Shown in pieces: positions 12,395-22,929 of a stretch of 64,000 nucleotides of DNA. Below the pieces are notes generated by a model. That model did not search any database, was not told the DNA's origin, and saw only the letters and a list, made by a program, of their open reading frames with translations. Origin of the DNA: Mnemiopsis leidyi (taxonomy: Eukaryota; Ctenophora; Tentaculata; Lobata; Bolinopsidae); contig JH156402.1 of the NCBI GenBank assembly GCA_000226015.1, positions 175,958-239,957 of the forward strand. Direction: 5' to 3'. The position numbers and the translations under genes were made by a program. The stretch's first letter is position 1, and each line of letters begins with the position of its first letter.

Positions 12395-12818
12395 GAGACT
12401 CTGCTATGTACCCGGTTTCTAAGTACCTGGTCTCTAGGTGTCCGGTTTCCAGGTACTCGGTTTCTACTATTCTAGGTACCCGGTCTCAAGGTATCCGATC
12501 TCCAGGCGCCGATCCTCTTATTCTAGTTAGTGCTACCCGGTCTCCAGGTTCCCGGTCTCTAGGTTTCCGGTTTTTAGGTACCCGGTCTCTAGGTACCCGG
12601 TCTCTAGACACCCGGTCTTTGGGTACCCGGTCTCTACTCTCTAGGAACCCGGTCTCTGGGTACCCATTCTCCAGGTCCCGATCCTCTTTTTCTAGTTACC
12701 CGGTTTCTAGGACTCTAGGTACCCACTTTTCAAGTTCTCGGTCTCCAAGTTCCCGGTCTCTAGGTATCCGGTTTTTAGCTAACCGGTCTCTAGTTACCAA
12801 GTCTAAAGGTACCCAGTC
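12395..12818. repeat. 15-bp satellite (TCTCTAGGTACCCGG), block 1
   Basis: Degenerate tandem copies of a 15-bp unit containing the palindrome GGTACC. The unit length is a multiple of three, so the array is open and would translate as repeats of RSLGT; this is not evidence of a gene. Similar blocks continue at 12897-13296 and 15630-15920. Confidence 0.9.
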
Positions 12819-12896
12819 TTGACGAGATTATATCCGTCTACCGTTCTAATGAACCGTTTAGCTTTGAGCTGCGAGAGTCGGGTCTCACCGCGACAA
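12819..12896 (+). mobile_element. short TIR element, copy A (78 bp)
   Basis: Begins TTGACGAGATTATATCCG and ends CGGGTCTCACCGCGACAA; the reverse complement of the end matches the beginning imperfectly. It is flanked by acccagtc on the left and accaagtc on the right, an 8-bp target duplication with one mismatch, inside the 15-bp satellite. Confidence 0.8.
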
Positions 12897-13296
12897 ACCA
12901 AGTCTCAAGGTACCCGTTCTCTAGGTACCCGGTCTCCAGGTTCCAGGTCTCCAGGTTCCCTGTCTCTAGCTGGTCCGAAGCCGGTCTCCAAGAACCTGGT
13001 ATCAAGGCACTCGGTCTTTAGTTACCCGGTCTCTTTACCGGGCGTTGCGCGGCTCTCTCTACGTTTCCCTCCGCAACAATTAGCCTGACGTCCCAAGGTC
13101 TAACACGTCTCTAGGTACCCGGTCTCAAGATACCCGGTATCCATGTCCCCTTTCTCTAGTTATCCGGTCTCTAGAACTCTAGGCACCCGGTTCCTAGTTA
13201 CCCGGTCTATAGGTTGTAGGTACCCGGTCTCTACTAGGTACTCGGTTTCTTGGTACATGGTCTCTAGGTATCTGGATACTAGGTACATGGTCTCTA
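12897..13296. repeat. 15-bp satellite, block 2
   Basis: More degenerate copies of the GGTACC-containing 15-bp unit, interrupted around 13035-13088 by unrelated sequence that includes 'cgggcgttgcgcgg', perhaps a relic of the second repeat family. Confidence 0.8.
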
Positions 13297-13373
13297 TTGA
13301 CGAGATTATATCCGTCTACCGTTCTAACGAAACGTTCAGCTTTAGCTGCGTGAGTCGGGTATCACCGCGACAA
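13297..13373 (+). mobile_element. short TIR element, copy B (77 bp)
   Basis: A clean family member from TTGACGAGATTATATCCG to CGGGTATCACCGCGACAA. The flanks (ggtctcta and ctaaaacc) do not match. It sits exactly where the satellite ends and the FLYWCH/MULE remnant begins, so one side was probably rearranged after insertion. Confidence 0.75.
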
Positions 13374-13906
13374 CTAAAACCCCGTAATTTCTCTTCGGTA
13401 TATCCAGAGTCCCAGAGCAGCAGGTTCTCTCCTTGTAAGCTCGTCATGTAGGTAGGGGGGATGGCGATGTCTCGTAAAGAGGTAGGGGGTGGAGGTGTCT
13501 TGTTGGCTTTCTGTTGTGCTCGTCTACCCATTTTCGAGAGGGAGGATATCTTGCAGTTGAGGTTCGCCACCCCTTCAAAGTCTAAGGCTCCAAGAGAGTC
13601 AGCAACGATCTCTTTTGTAATCAAGTCGGTTTCCGCAGACCGCTTCTTGATCGAGTTCCTCACTTCCAACACTGCGATAGTTGCTTCTTGCGACGGGTGG
13701 TAGTGTGTAGGCAGAGAAGAAGAGAGGGCTCCGGCAGTTAGAGTGATGCGGGCCTTACAGGTAGTCTGTTCGACGCATCTGTAGTAGGTGTTCTCCTTGT
13801 GATGTCTGTTCTTGGTGTACCGGTAGCTGTCGATGACTGCGTTGCGAGCTCCTCTCTTCCCAGTAACAAAGGTGATAGTTGGAGTAGTAGATGGATCCAT
13901 TATCAA
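13374..13906 (-). pseudogene. FLYWCH zinc-finger/MULE-type transposase N-terminal fragment
   Basis: On the minus strand from ATG at 13906 the protein reads 'MIMDPSTTPTITFVTGKRGA', then 'DSYRYTKNRHHKENTYYRCV' and 'CKARITL', with His at 'THYH'. This is the FLYWCH C-x-C...H-x-H zinc-binding pattern. It is followed by 'IPPTYMTSLQGENLLLWDSG', like the segment between FLYWCH and the MULE transposase domain in animal Mutator-like elements. The frame breaks at 'KLRGF', where TIR element B begins, so the rest of the transposase is missing. The reading frame continues into the MITE to 13316 by chance. Confidence 0.7.
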
Positions 13907-13989
13907 AGACGATAATATTTCGGGATCGTTCCTCCCTTATATATTGGCCCGATCCGACTATGTTCTGAAAACGTCACATTTTGTCACAT

Positions 13990-14570
13990 GTGTGACATCA
14001 CAAGTGTAACATCTGGCCGATTCGTCCTTAAGTCACTGTAGACCGAGGTCTTGACTTGCTCTACCCCTCTTGTGTCATAAAAAGTGGTTTTGGTTCGAAG
14101 AAATGCCCTATGGATAGGTGGTATCGATCCATCATGTTCGTGGATAGATGGTTCCATTTGAGGAGTTGGACTTTCTTGTTCCATTGTTCCAAATTGCCAA
14201 AATTTTGGAACAAGGCCTTTTTGGAGGTGTTCCCACCGTGCGATTTTCTTTAAACTTTCACAGTATGTTCCTTTTGATCTAAACTATCAGAAAAAGTAAA
14301 AAAATTTGGGGGTCTATGTGTTAGTTTCGGAGATACAACTTCAAACACAAGGAAATATCTCATAATATGTACGCTGACCAGTGACCATGGTACCAGGCCT
14401 TTTTGGAAGTTTTCCGACCTTACGATTTTCTTAGTGTGTTCCAAGTTATTCTTGAAATACAGAAAATTTTCGTTTATTCTATAAAATTTTAAAAAATTGA
14501 GGAAAAATGATTCCGTGTCGAGGTTTAACCTAAAATTTTTGAACAATTCCAGGACTTTATAGCTAACAGA
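13990..14570. other. no gene; imperfect direct repeat
   Basis: 'caggcctttttgga...ttttccgaccttacgattttctt'-type sequence occurs near 14213-14250 and again near 14393-14432, about 180 bp apart. Nothing else is supported. Confidence 0.4.
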
Positions 14571-14725
14571 CTATTTAGCTAAAAGGGTCTTTTCACCTAA
14601 ATTATATTTTAGCTAAATAGTCCCCGGATCGGACCATATAGCTAAAATGTTACTAGTTTCATTTTTAGCTAAATCGTCCTCTTTTCGGACTATTTACCTA
14701 ATGGACCATTTAGCTAAACGTCTTA
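14571..14725. repeat. degenerate repeat of 'ggaccatttagctaaa'
   Basis: The core ttagctaaa recurs about seven times at irregular spacing, on both sides of 'ggac(t/c)atttagctaaa'. Confidence 0.6.
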
Positions 14726-14853
14726 TTTGACATTTTATAATTTTTGATTCGCAGATTCTTACAGAATAATTTAAACAACGTATTTTAAGATTAAGCTTTG
14801 TATTGGTACTTTGTATCGTAATTCTACACAATAATCAAAATGTATAATCTTCT

Positions 14854-14937
14854 AAAACCCCGTAATTTCTCTTCGGTATATCCAGAGCCCCAGATCAGCA
14901 AGTTCTCTCCTTGTAAGCTCGTCATGTAGGTAGGGGG
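14854..14937 (-). repeat. second copy of an 84-bp piece of the FLYWCH/MULE fragment
   Basis: The stretch from 'aaaaccccgtaatttctctt' to 'gtaggtagggggga' repeats 13377-13461 with only a few differences, at the same orientation. It is an internal piece of the FLYWCH/MULE element, 1.5 kb away. Confidence 0.85.
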
Positions 14938-14940
14938 GAA

Positions 14941-15118
14941 TTCAGGGCCGTAGCTAGGATTTTGAAATGGGGGGGGTCAGCTTGCGAGCGAAGCGAGCAA
15001 GCTGCGAAACTCGGCGCGAAGCGCCGAGCCCGCGGGGGGGTTGGGGCGCAGCCCCCAACGGGGTCCAGGGGCAGAGCCCCTTGCTGGGGGCTAGGGGGGC
15101 GAGCCCCCGGAAAATTTT
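14941..15118. mobile_element. GC-rich array of short hairpins around GCGAAGC cores
   Basis: At least five palindromes in a row: 14980-15002 (core gagcgaagcgag), 15010-15028 (CTCGGCGC-GAA-GCGCCGAG), 15041-15058 (TTGGGG...CCCCAA), 15068-15080 (GGGGCAGAGCCCC) and about 15086-15108 (GGGGGC...GCCCCC). It is framed by G-rich tracts and sits abruptly in AT-rich DNA. A relative occurs at 55368-55423. It is probably a non-autonomous element or an insertion-prone hairpin block. Confidence 0.65.
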
Positions 15119-15251
15119 AGCTGGAATATGGGTAAAAAGATCAATTTGTTATCAATAGAAGCAGAAAATCGAGCATCTTGAGGTGTTGACGCAGGCCCAA
15201 TGCCCATACAGAAGTTGTGACTATCTGGTATGCTCACTTTTCAGACATTAT

Positions 15252-15629
15252 NNNNNNNNNNNNNNNNNNNNNNNNNNNNNNNNNNNNNNNNNNNNNNNNN
15301 NNNNNNNNNNNNNNNNNNNNNNNNNNNNNNNNNNNNNNNNNNNNNNNNNNNNNNNNNNNNNNNNNNNNNNNNNNNNNNNNNNNNNNNNNNNNNNNNNNNN
15401 NNNNNNNNNNNNNNNNNNNNNNNNNNNNNNNNNNNNNNNNNNNNNNNNNNNNNNNNNNNNNNNNNNNNNNNNNNNNNNNNNNNNNNNNNNNNNNNNNNNN
15501 NNNNNNNNNNNNNNNNNNNNNNNNNNNNNNNNNNNNNNNNNNNNNNNNNNNNNNNNNNNNNNNNNNNNNNNNNNNNNNNNNNNNNNNNNNNNNNNNNNNN
15601 NNNNNNNNNNNNNNNNNNNNNNNNNNNNN
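15252..15629. other. assembly gap (378 N)
   Basis: A run of N. The 15-bp satellite resumes immediately at 15630, so the gap probably falls inside that satellite. Confidence 0.99.
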
Positions 15630-15736
15630 GGTCTCTACTTCGAGGTTGTAGGTACTTGGTCTCTAAGCACCCGGACTCTATGTATCCAGTCTTTTAGTAC
15701 CCCATCTCTAGTTACCCGGTCTCTAGGTACCCGGTT
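15630..15736. repeat. 15-bp satellite, block 3
   Basis: Degenerate copies of the GGTACCCGGTCTCTA unit directly after the gap; a further two units lie at 15893-15925. Confidence 0.85.
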
Positions 15737-15872
15737 AACGGGCGATGCGCGTCTAGAATTTCTTCGAAATTCATTCATTGTTGCCAGGCCAGAAATGCGT
15801 GAGAGCGCGTGCGCGTGATTCATGATTGCCGCGTCAGTAGGTCAGTAGGTTAACTGATCAACCTATAAGTTG
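15737..15872 (+). mobile_element. second short repeat family (AACGGGCGATGCGCG...), copy 1
   Basis: Starts aacgggcgatgcgcgtctag, includes gccaggccagaaatgcgtga and gagcgcgt, and ends with a diverged aactgatcaacctataa. Other members at 54.8-56.06 kb end with the hairpin GTAGGTTATCAACCTACAA. No target duplication is seen for this copy. Confidence 0.7.
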
Positions 15873-16350
15873 AATTTTACTGTACAAGTGCAAGGTACCC
15901 GGTCTCTAGGTACCCGGTCTCTAGTTGTACAGTTCGCACCCTTCCGCACGGCCGCACATTATATTCCCTTCCAATCGATGGTCGGACAAAGTTGGACAAA
16001 GATAATGATAATATTAATCTAATTTAATATCCGTCGAACGAACCGATCTCGATCCGGATCAGCTTTGCGTTGATCGAGATCAAGCTCTGAGAGTGAGAGT
16101 TGGGTGTTACTGTAAGTGTTAAAATGCGGTTACAGTAATTGACTTTTGGCCCGACACCCTGAGGGCCTGAGCCTGATCAATTCAAAATGATCGAAAAATG
16201 GTGTTTGTCTTTGGGTTAACGGGTCAATAGGTCTTTTGTAAGCATTCTGACTTTAAGTCTTAAGGAGGAGTTAAAAATTTAATTCAATTCGAAGATTTTC
16301 AAAAACAAAGGTAGGACGACCTCTGTTTTTGAAAATTTTCGATTTCATTA

Positions 16351-16846
16351 AGGGGTCGTTCATTGCTACACGTTGCATAGCATTTTTGAAAAAGTTTTTT
16401 GAAAAGGGTCACAACGTGAGACAAGTCGTTCACAAATGACGTCATCACCTGGGGGACGGGAGGGGGTTTGCCAATGATGATGTCATCAAAAAAATTTTGG
16501 GATTTATAGGTTTTTTTTTAAATTTTAGATTTCTTTTGAACATTTTTATCAGAATTTTACAAAATCAGAAGGAAAAATTTCAAGTAAAAGTTCGGATTTA
16601 GAAATTTGGTGAAATACAGTGTTTTCACTGACTTAAAACTTAAAAAACTGCAAATTAATCGACAAAAAATCAAAGTTTTTTACATGGGGGGTTCTGACTA
16701 TAGATTTCATTATGGTAATTTAGTTTTAGCTCTGACATTTAAGGGGGGGGGGGGGGGTTTAATGATGACGAATGATGACAGAGGGGGAGAGGAAGTAAAA
16801 ATTACTAAAAATTTGTTGACGTCCTATAAGTATCTGAACGACCCCT
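16351..16846. mobile_element. 496-bp MITE with 12-bp perfect terminal inverted repeats
   Basis: AGGGGTCGTTCA at 16351-16362 is the exact reverse complement of TGAACGACCCCT at 16835-16846. The interior includes gctacacgttgcatagc, tttgaaaagggtcacaacgtgagaca, CRE-like tgacgtcatca, a poly-G run (about 16743-16758) and no coding frame of note. A partial relative lies at about 55343-55485. Confidence 0.7.
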
Positions 16847-16960
16847 AACTGCTAAAGAATTCTACCGTCCATTAGTCATGACTGTGAAGATAATTAGACC
16901 AAGAAGATTTAATTATAAGTATCATGGAAAATATTGAAATGAGTGTAACTGTAAGTGTTA

Positions 16961-17016
16961 AGAATTGAGCCCATGCACGGAACCCAGCTGCTTTAAATCC
17001 TTGTTTAACATACCGC
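16961..17016 (+). repeat. dispersed repeat, copy 1
   Basis: 'agaattgagcccatgcacggaacccagctgct...tccttgtttaacat' is shared with 50575-50630 in the same orientation, with a few differences. Confidence 0.7.
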
Positions 17017-17531
17017 ACCTATAGAAAATCTGAAGTTTTGGACGTCTACAGACTATACAGATACTATAACTAGTAGTTAAGTAGAATTTGGTATCAAGAT
17101 TGTAAACTGGTTCTTAATCTTTCGGTGATTGCGCAATTATTTCAAGTCATAACATTAACATTTACATTGGTAAGGGCAGGAAAAGAATCTCAGTTGCAGT
17201 ATGATCTAGGGGAAGCACTGACTTTAATGACGTTTGCGTCATTATATATTTCCTTTAGCTGGCAGACATGGAATTATGTTCCACTTCCATGCTGGCTGTT
17301 TCCATGGTAGCATGGTACTTACTTACTTATGTCAATATGTAGAAGTTAGTGTCCGAAATCAAAGGCGCTTACTATCATCCTGCGGCCGCCGATCAATTTC
17401 CATGCGGCTTTATCGAGTACTTCTCGTCAGAGCGAGCTAAAACGAGCTATTTCTATCCCAAATAGGCCGTCAGACTCAGAGTACCCAGCCGTATAGTGCT
17501 GTATTGCAGTAACTCTCGCATATTTAGTTGG

Positions 17532-17561
17532 ATGCGTTGGCCGGTGGACAGTAGGATGTAA
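17532..17561 (+). promoter_or_regulatory. possible 9-codon upstream open frame
   Basis: ATGCGTTGGCCGGTGGACAG and following bases end in TAA at 17559-17561, five bases before the EF-hand start codon. If this is within the mRNA leader it could lower initiation at the main ATG. Confidence 0.35.
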
Positions 17562-17566
17562 CGATC

Positions 17567-18766
17567 ATGTACGGCTTCGAGTCGGACTTTGCCTCGGACA
17601 GGGACTTCTTCTCAGACCAGGACATCTTCTCAATAACACTTTCGGAGGAATCGTACATGTTCCAGGTTGGGGCTATTTTAAGTGTTTTCTGTTTTTTAAG
17701 TTCTATAGAGGGTTTTGTCACATTTACTGAAAGATTTTAATGTAATTTAAATTGTAATGGTTTCAACAAATCATTGCATTTGCACTAAAGATTGGACTGC
17801 ATGGATCCCCTCAGCTTCCATTCCTTGTAAAATGTTCAAATGACAGTAGGAATATTGGTAATGGTAGTGGTGCTCTTATCTCATTTAAAAATTCTCGACT
17901 TAAATAGATCAACTAAATGAATTAACCATTTCCTCGTTTCCCTCAGCAGAATACCCCTAGAAAGGGAGCACCGATAAGAAACCAACTCATCAGATCCAAC
18001 AACAGTACCCCCTGCACCCGGTCCAGCACCCCCTCCGCCAACAAAGACCGGGCTAGCAAGCTCCAGACGATATTCAAACGGTCCAGCCCTCTGATACCAG
18101 TAACTCTGACCCTTGAGCAGGTGATGGAGTACGAAGCAGCGTTCAGGATGTATGATATAAACGGAGACGGGGTCATCTCAGTGTTGGAATTTAAAACTCT
18201 GCTCCACACCGTTGGTTGGTTTCGCTTGTACCACATTCCTAGACACTACCCTACTTGCTACTTCATTTTCACTATGTTTCATTTGTATCTCACAGCAGCA
18301 TTTTTTCGCTATCGAGTTTTAAGCTGTCTTATTACTTTATTTATACTTATTCTTATTACTTGACTTTCATACTTCACTCTCATCAGGATCTCACAATTTT
18401 ATTATAAATTCAGGACTGAAACCCTCGGACGAGGAGGTGATAGGAATGATCGAAAGTGTCGACATAGACGACAATGGGGTTCTCTCACTTTGCGAATTTA
18501 TCAGACTCATGTCAAAGCAGCACAAGCCTTTTGTCACGCCCAAAGCTCAGTTTGAGGCTGTTTTTCGAGCGTTTGATTCGGACGGTAACGGTCAGTTGAG
18601 TAGAGAAGAATTCAAAAAGTCTCTCTTTAGTGTCGGGCAGCGCTGCAGTGAAGACGAGTTTGAAAACTTAATGAGTGAACTGGATAGGAACATGGATGGG
18701 CGGATAAGCAAGAAAGAGTTTTTGAGCGTTTTTCTTACTCATGGAAGCGGTAATACTACGTGTTAA
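17567..18766 (+). CDS. four-EF-hand calmodulin-like protein
   Basis: Three exons join in phase: 17567-17665, 17947-18214 and 18414-18766, encoding 239 aa. Residues 1-100 form an acidic start (MYGFESDFASDRDFFSD) and a basic Ser/Thr-rich stretch. Four canonical 12-residue calcium loops follow: DINGDGVISVLE (about 103), DIDDNGVLSLCE (139), DSDGNGQLSREE (177) and DRNMDGRISKKE (213). Each has Asp at position 1, Gly at 6 and Glu at 12, so all four should bind calcium. It is longer than calmodulin (149 aa) because of the N-terminal extension, and it is not calmodulin itself. The role is probably that of a calcium sensor; the target is unknown. The poly(A) signal AATAAA is at 18769, three bases after the stop. 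Confidence 0.85.
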
Positions 18767-18768
18767 AC

Positions 18769-18774
18769 AATAAA
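18769..18774 (+). terminator. poly(A) signal AATAAA of the EF-hand gene
   Basis: Canonical hexamer starting two bases after the stop codon; the 3' UTR would be very short. Confidence 0.6.
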
Positions 18775-18789
18775 GGGAGTTTTTGCTGC

Positions 18790-20070
18790 CAAAAGACGGC
18801 AAGTGAGTTACTGTTTTTGCTTTCGTGAACCAAGAATCTTGAGGATCGTGAGAAAATTGCTGTGTTATAAAACAAATCAGTTATGGATTCTTTGAATCAG
18901 CATCAAACATAATTCCAAGTCAGCTCCACTTTTCAGAAATCAGAATCGCAACGACTTTTCAACACGTCATTTTGATTTAGCAAGAACGACCAGAATCATA
19001 TTTCAGTAGTTCTAGTTATTGAACAGTCAGGCTCAAACTCAAAGCACAGATGAATATTTGGCTTTAATTCATTTCAATGATTTTTACAATTTGATTTCTT
19101 TCAATATTTTCTATTTGTAAAATAACAGAAGTTGACAAATACAGCTTTCAGATATGATTCAAAAATTGGACGTAAAATGAATATATGAATATGTTACATT
19201 AGTCCATTACCAGTGGTAATGGATTATGTCACATTGTCAGACTAATTGTAGTACGCTGTACGAAAAAAATATATTTTGACCTAATTAAATATTTGAAGTG
19301 ATCGTCTTATGGCTTGCTCAAAGTAATATAGTAAGTTGCACCAGCAAAATCAGTATCACAACTTTTTAGAATGTGTGGGCAGATTTTTGTTCTATAATAT
19401 TGAATTAAATCTTTAAGGCGAATGCGTAAATGTTTTGCTAGATTTTATACATTTTTGTTAAACGTTTGAATTGATCATTTTGACTTTCCAAAGAAAGAAC
19501 AGAAAATTATTTTTAAATCTCAATCAGAAGTCAGATATTCATATCAAACATTTTATCTAAAAGTATAACTATAATAATAGGTTAAAAATGAAAAGTCAAA
19601 CGTGTCAATATTCAGTGGAACTTCAGCTTTCAATTAAATGACCAATTAATTTAAAATTATGTTTAATGTCAAGGTCAGAAATTATTCCTTAAGATTTAAT
19701 TGCCAAACAAAGATTTCAAAACAAAATGTACAATTGGAGCGTTTGAATAAGGAGTGCTGCTTATATCGAACAGCCATGAGCCATAGGTGCACGAAGCACG
19801 TGCCATTAGTGAATAGCCCAGGCCACAGCCTGTAGTCGGACATTGTCAATGGTATGTATTTTAACTTGTACTTGTGGATATTGTTGTATTAACACCGGGC
19901 TGTATCCAACTAACGTTACATAGCGACCCATTTTCGTATTGTCTACGGCTTTCAGTATTTGAAGACTTATCCGTATCGGATTAACTTTGAGGTATTAAGA
20001 TAATCTGAGGAAACTATTTTTCTCGAAAAATCTACATTGTTTTGCTGGAGTCAGTGCCGACAATTGGAAG
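18790..20070. other. AT-rich intergenic stretch, nothing supported
   Basis: No exon, tRNA or clear repeat family recognised. A CACGTG lies at 19797-19802. Confidence 0.4.
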
Positions 20071-22028
20071 ATGTTGCAGTGTTTTGAAGAATATAGCCCT
20101 CACATCTGGACATTAGTTTTGTCAGCTCTTACTTTTTTCGACGTTTTCTATTTTGTTAGACACATTTGGGTAGCTACAGAGGTAATTTGAGTCTAAGATT
20201 TGACTCCAAAATGTAAAAACCGTAAGTAAAAAGTTTATATAAAATGACATTTATCGCGTAAACTTTAAGTTAAACAATCAAACAAATAATCGTAAGAATT
20301 AGAACTCGGTCCCTAGGTACTTCTACACTCAAGACCTGTTTATAATGCTGCTGTTAGACTATTCAACAAAAAGTTTGCCTCCTACATTGTCCAGCACGAT
20401 TTAGCAGAGGTATATTTCTTATTTACTACTAACAATTGTCAAGCTTATGTGATCACGCGTTTATTATCATTAAATTGTGATATTTAATTATAGTGGAGTC
20501 TTTATTGAAGACGAATTTTGGAGATCAAGAGCTTGCGTCACTTATAGTTATAATAATCCTGGTCAATTTCAGGAAGACAATTTTGAGTCCAGAGTATGGC
20601 CCCACGAAGTTGACCACCTCCTACGACTGTCTGACCAGGCTGGAGCTCTGATCCTGGAACTGGCCCGAAACAAAGCCCTGTACAGCACCGGACTTATCGC
20701 TATCTGCTGGGAATCTGGAACTAGTCTCTGGATCGTATCTAGTACTGTGGTAATTTCTGATCACGAAAATGTTTCATTTTTACTTTAACTTACGAAGAAT
20801 GTATCTATCATTGCGATGATTTTGCTTAAAGACTCTTATTCTTAAACATTGTCCAATGATGTATTGAGTACTTAGTCACTATTAGTATTACTAAATTGTC
20901 CTGTTACGGAAATATTATATGTTACTCAACTCCAACTCCAAGTCACGAGTGCTATTTAGCTTACCTTAGCGTTTGATGTAACTGATCAGGTTACCTGGAG
21001 AAGAAGACCGAGTTTGTTTGAAAAATACACAGTAAAAACTCTCTACTCGCCTGATTACGAGAAGTTGCACTCTAGATTCTTCCCGATCAAACAAGTAAGT
21101 ACGAGCAGGATTGCAGTCAACATGGCCTTAAAACTTGAACCAGACTTTTTGAATAGCTTAGTGTAATTAAGATTCTAAATATACTCTGAATTTATTTTTA
21201 ACGTTGTCAATCATGCTCCACAACTGTACAATATAAGAATATACGCTTTATCGCGTCGAAACCGAGTTATTATGCTCTGTGTAGTAAATTTACTACACTC
21301 TTGAAGTTCCTTGTTTCCTCAATGGATGGAACTAAAAGAAAAAGATGCGAGCATCAACTTGTTCCCTGTTTAACTTTCCATCTTCGGTGGAACCCATTAC
21401 TTGAGTCTTGATTCACCTCGCTCAATTACTTTGCAGATAAACGATATCGATATTTTCCTCCCGTGACCTTAACTTTACGCCGTGCGTGATCAGACTATCT
21501 TCTTACTGTACCAGACCAATCGGTCTAACTTTTGAAATGTTAGTTGGAGTTTCGTCAGGAAATGACAGCCACTAATAGCCGATACAGGACTGCTTATCAG
21601 GGATCAGAAGTTCCCGTACGGCCTCACTACTTCCATTATTAACATCGTCCTCCCAAATCCAGGTTATAATGTCAGAGAAGGGAGAAGTTGTCTGTGAGGC
21701 AGCTGTCACGTTGATCTTGCCCCATAATGCTCAGGTTGGGGACCTCATCACTAAATATAGGGAAAGATTCGGGGAATATCAGAGGGGAAGCAAGAAGAAC
21801 AGGAGGAATCTGAAGACGCTTTTTAAAGGATCTGACGATGACATGACGAATTCTGGAATTGAGAACCCGAACAAGATTTACTGTAGAGTTGAGAAGGGGG
21901 AAAGTTCAGTAGGGACAGATGATAATGGAGGAATAAGTAGGAACAGAAGTTATGGGAGCTTTTTGGAATATTTTGAACAATTTTCAGACATTTTCCAATC
22001 TGCGCTGAGCGGAATAGAGGAACTTTGA
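20071..22028 (+). CDS. unrecognised 307-aa protein with one probable membrane segment
   Basis: Six exons, all joining in phase 0: 20071-20181, 20317-20409, 20573-20749, 20990-21094, 21544-21615 and 21663-22028. The ATG at 20071 opens 'MLQCFEEYSPHIWTLVLSAL', and the next residues 'TFFDVFYFVRHIW' complete one hydrophobic segment near residues 12-33, a possible signal anchor. The middle contains 'VLLHSRPVYNAAVRLFNKKF', 'DQAGALILELARNKALYSTG' and 'RRRPSLFEKYTVKTLYSPDY'. The C-terminal exon holds 'CEAAVTLILPHNAQVGDLIT', a basic KKNRR patch and an acidic, Ser-rich tail ending 'SALSGIEEL'. I do not recognise the family. Consistent phases and good splice sites make it a likely real gene; function is unknown. 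Confidence 0.65.
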
Positions 22029-22920
22029 AAACATTTTATTGAAAGACTGTAGTTTATATTGAATTGCAATCACTAAAACGAGAGTCTAATTTTTTGAGAA
22101 AACCACAAAATACAGTTTATACAACAAAACTTGGACACTAATCTTTTTCCAACTTTAATCCTCCGCGCGGAAGACTCACGCTAAAATCGTAGGATTTTAT
22201 TAACTACAACCACGCTACCTTGAGAACATGTAACATCAGACCAGTTCACGAAACGAAAAGTGCAATCAAAGTTGTATTGCAGAAAAAGGTCTCTCATAAC
22301 CACCAAAATATCTTTATGTCGCATAAGTTAGTAGTCTAGCACATGTACATATGTCAATTCGTGAACTGATCAACTCTCATCAGGCCATAAAAGACTGGCG
22401 CTGAACAAGAGAGCAAAATACGAAAATTGCAGAAATTATAATACGAATTTAGCAATCACAGCATTTTTTTTGCAGAGCCTCTTTATATTGCAGTAAACAG
22501 CCATGGGCCACAGCTCAGCGAATAGAAGTTCTACACACCTAGGGCAACTCAAATGCTGTGATCAATTTTGTACATCATTCTACAAATATATTATAGCACA
22601 AATAATACAAAACAAGAGCAAATTTATAGAATACTTCAAATTCCAATTAAATAACTAACGGCTTTAAGTTTTCCTTGTATCTTTCTAAATATATTAAGCT
22701 GACTAAATATAAGGTTTTGAAGCTATAAAGAAAGTTAAAACACTTTAGATACACGAACTGTACAATATATTTTCCTTAACAAATAAGATTTTAGGAATAC
22801 TTATCACTTATATTTTAATATTTAGTTACCGTATCAAAACATTTTTTAAATAATCGAATTACATTTCTCAAGATTTCAGAGTACCAAATAAACTAATACT
22901 GCCATACACTAAGATAATAC
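22029..22920. other. AT-rich stretch between convergent genes, nothing supported
   Basis: No gene or repeat family recognised. Confidence 0.4.
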
Positions 22921-22929
22921 AGCAAATAG

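Noticed and set aside
12406-13451. Arg/Ser-rich open frames in the satellite
   Set aside because: A 15-bp unit without stops leaves any frame open; the repeats carry TIR insertions and show no splice or start signals.
13462-13703. Plus-strand frame opposite the FLYWCH fragment
   Set aside because: Antisense shadow; the minus strand shows the zinc-binding pattern.
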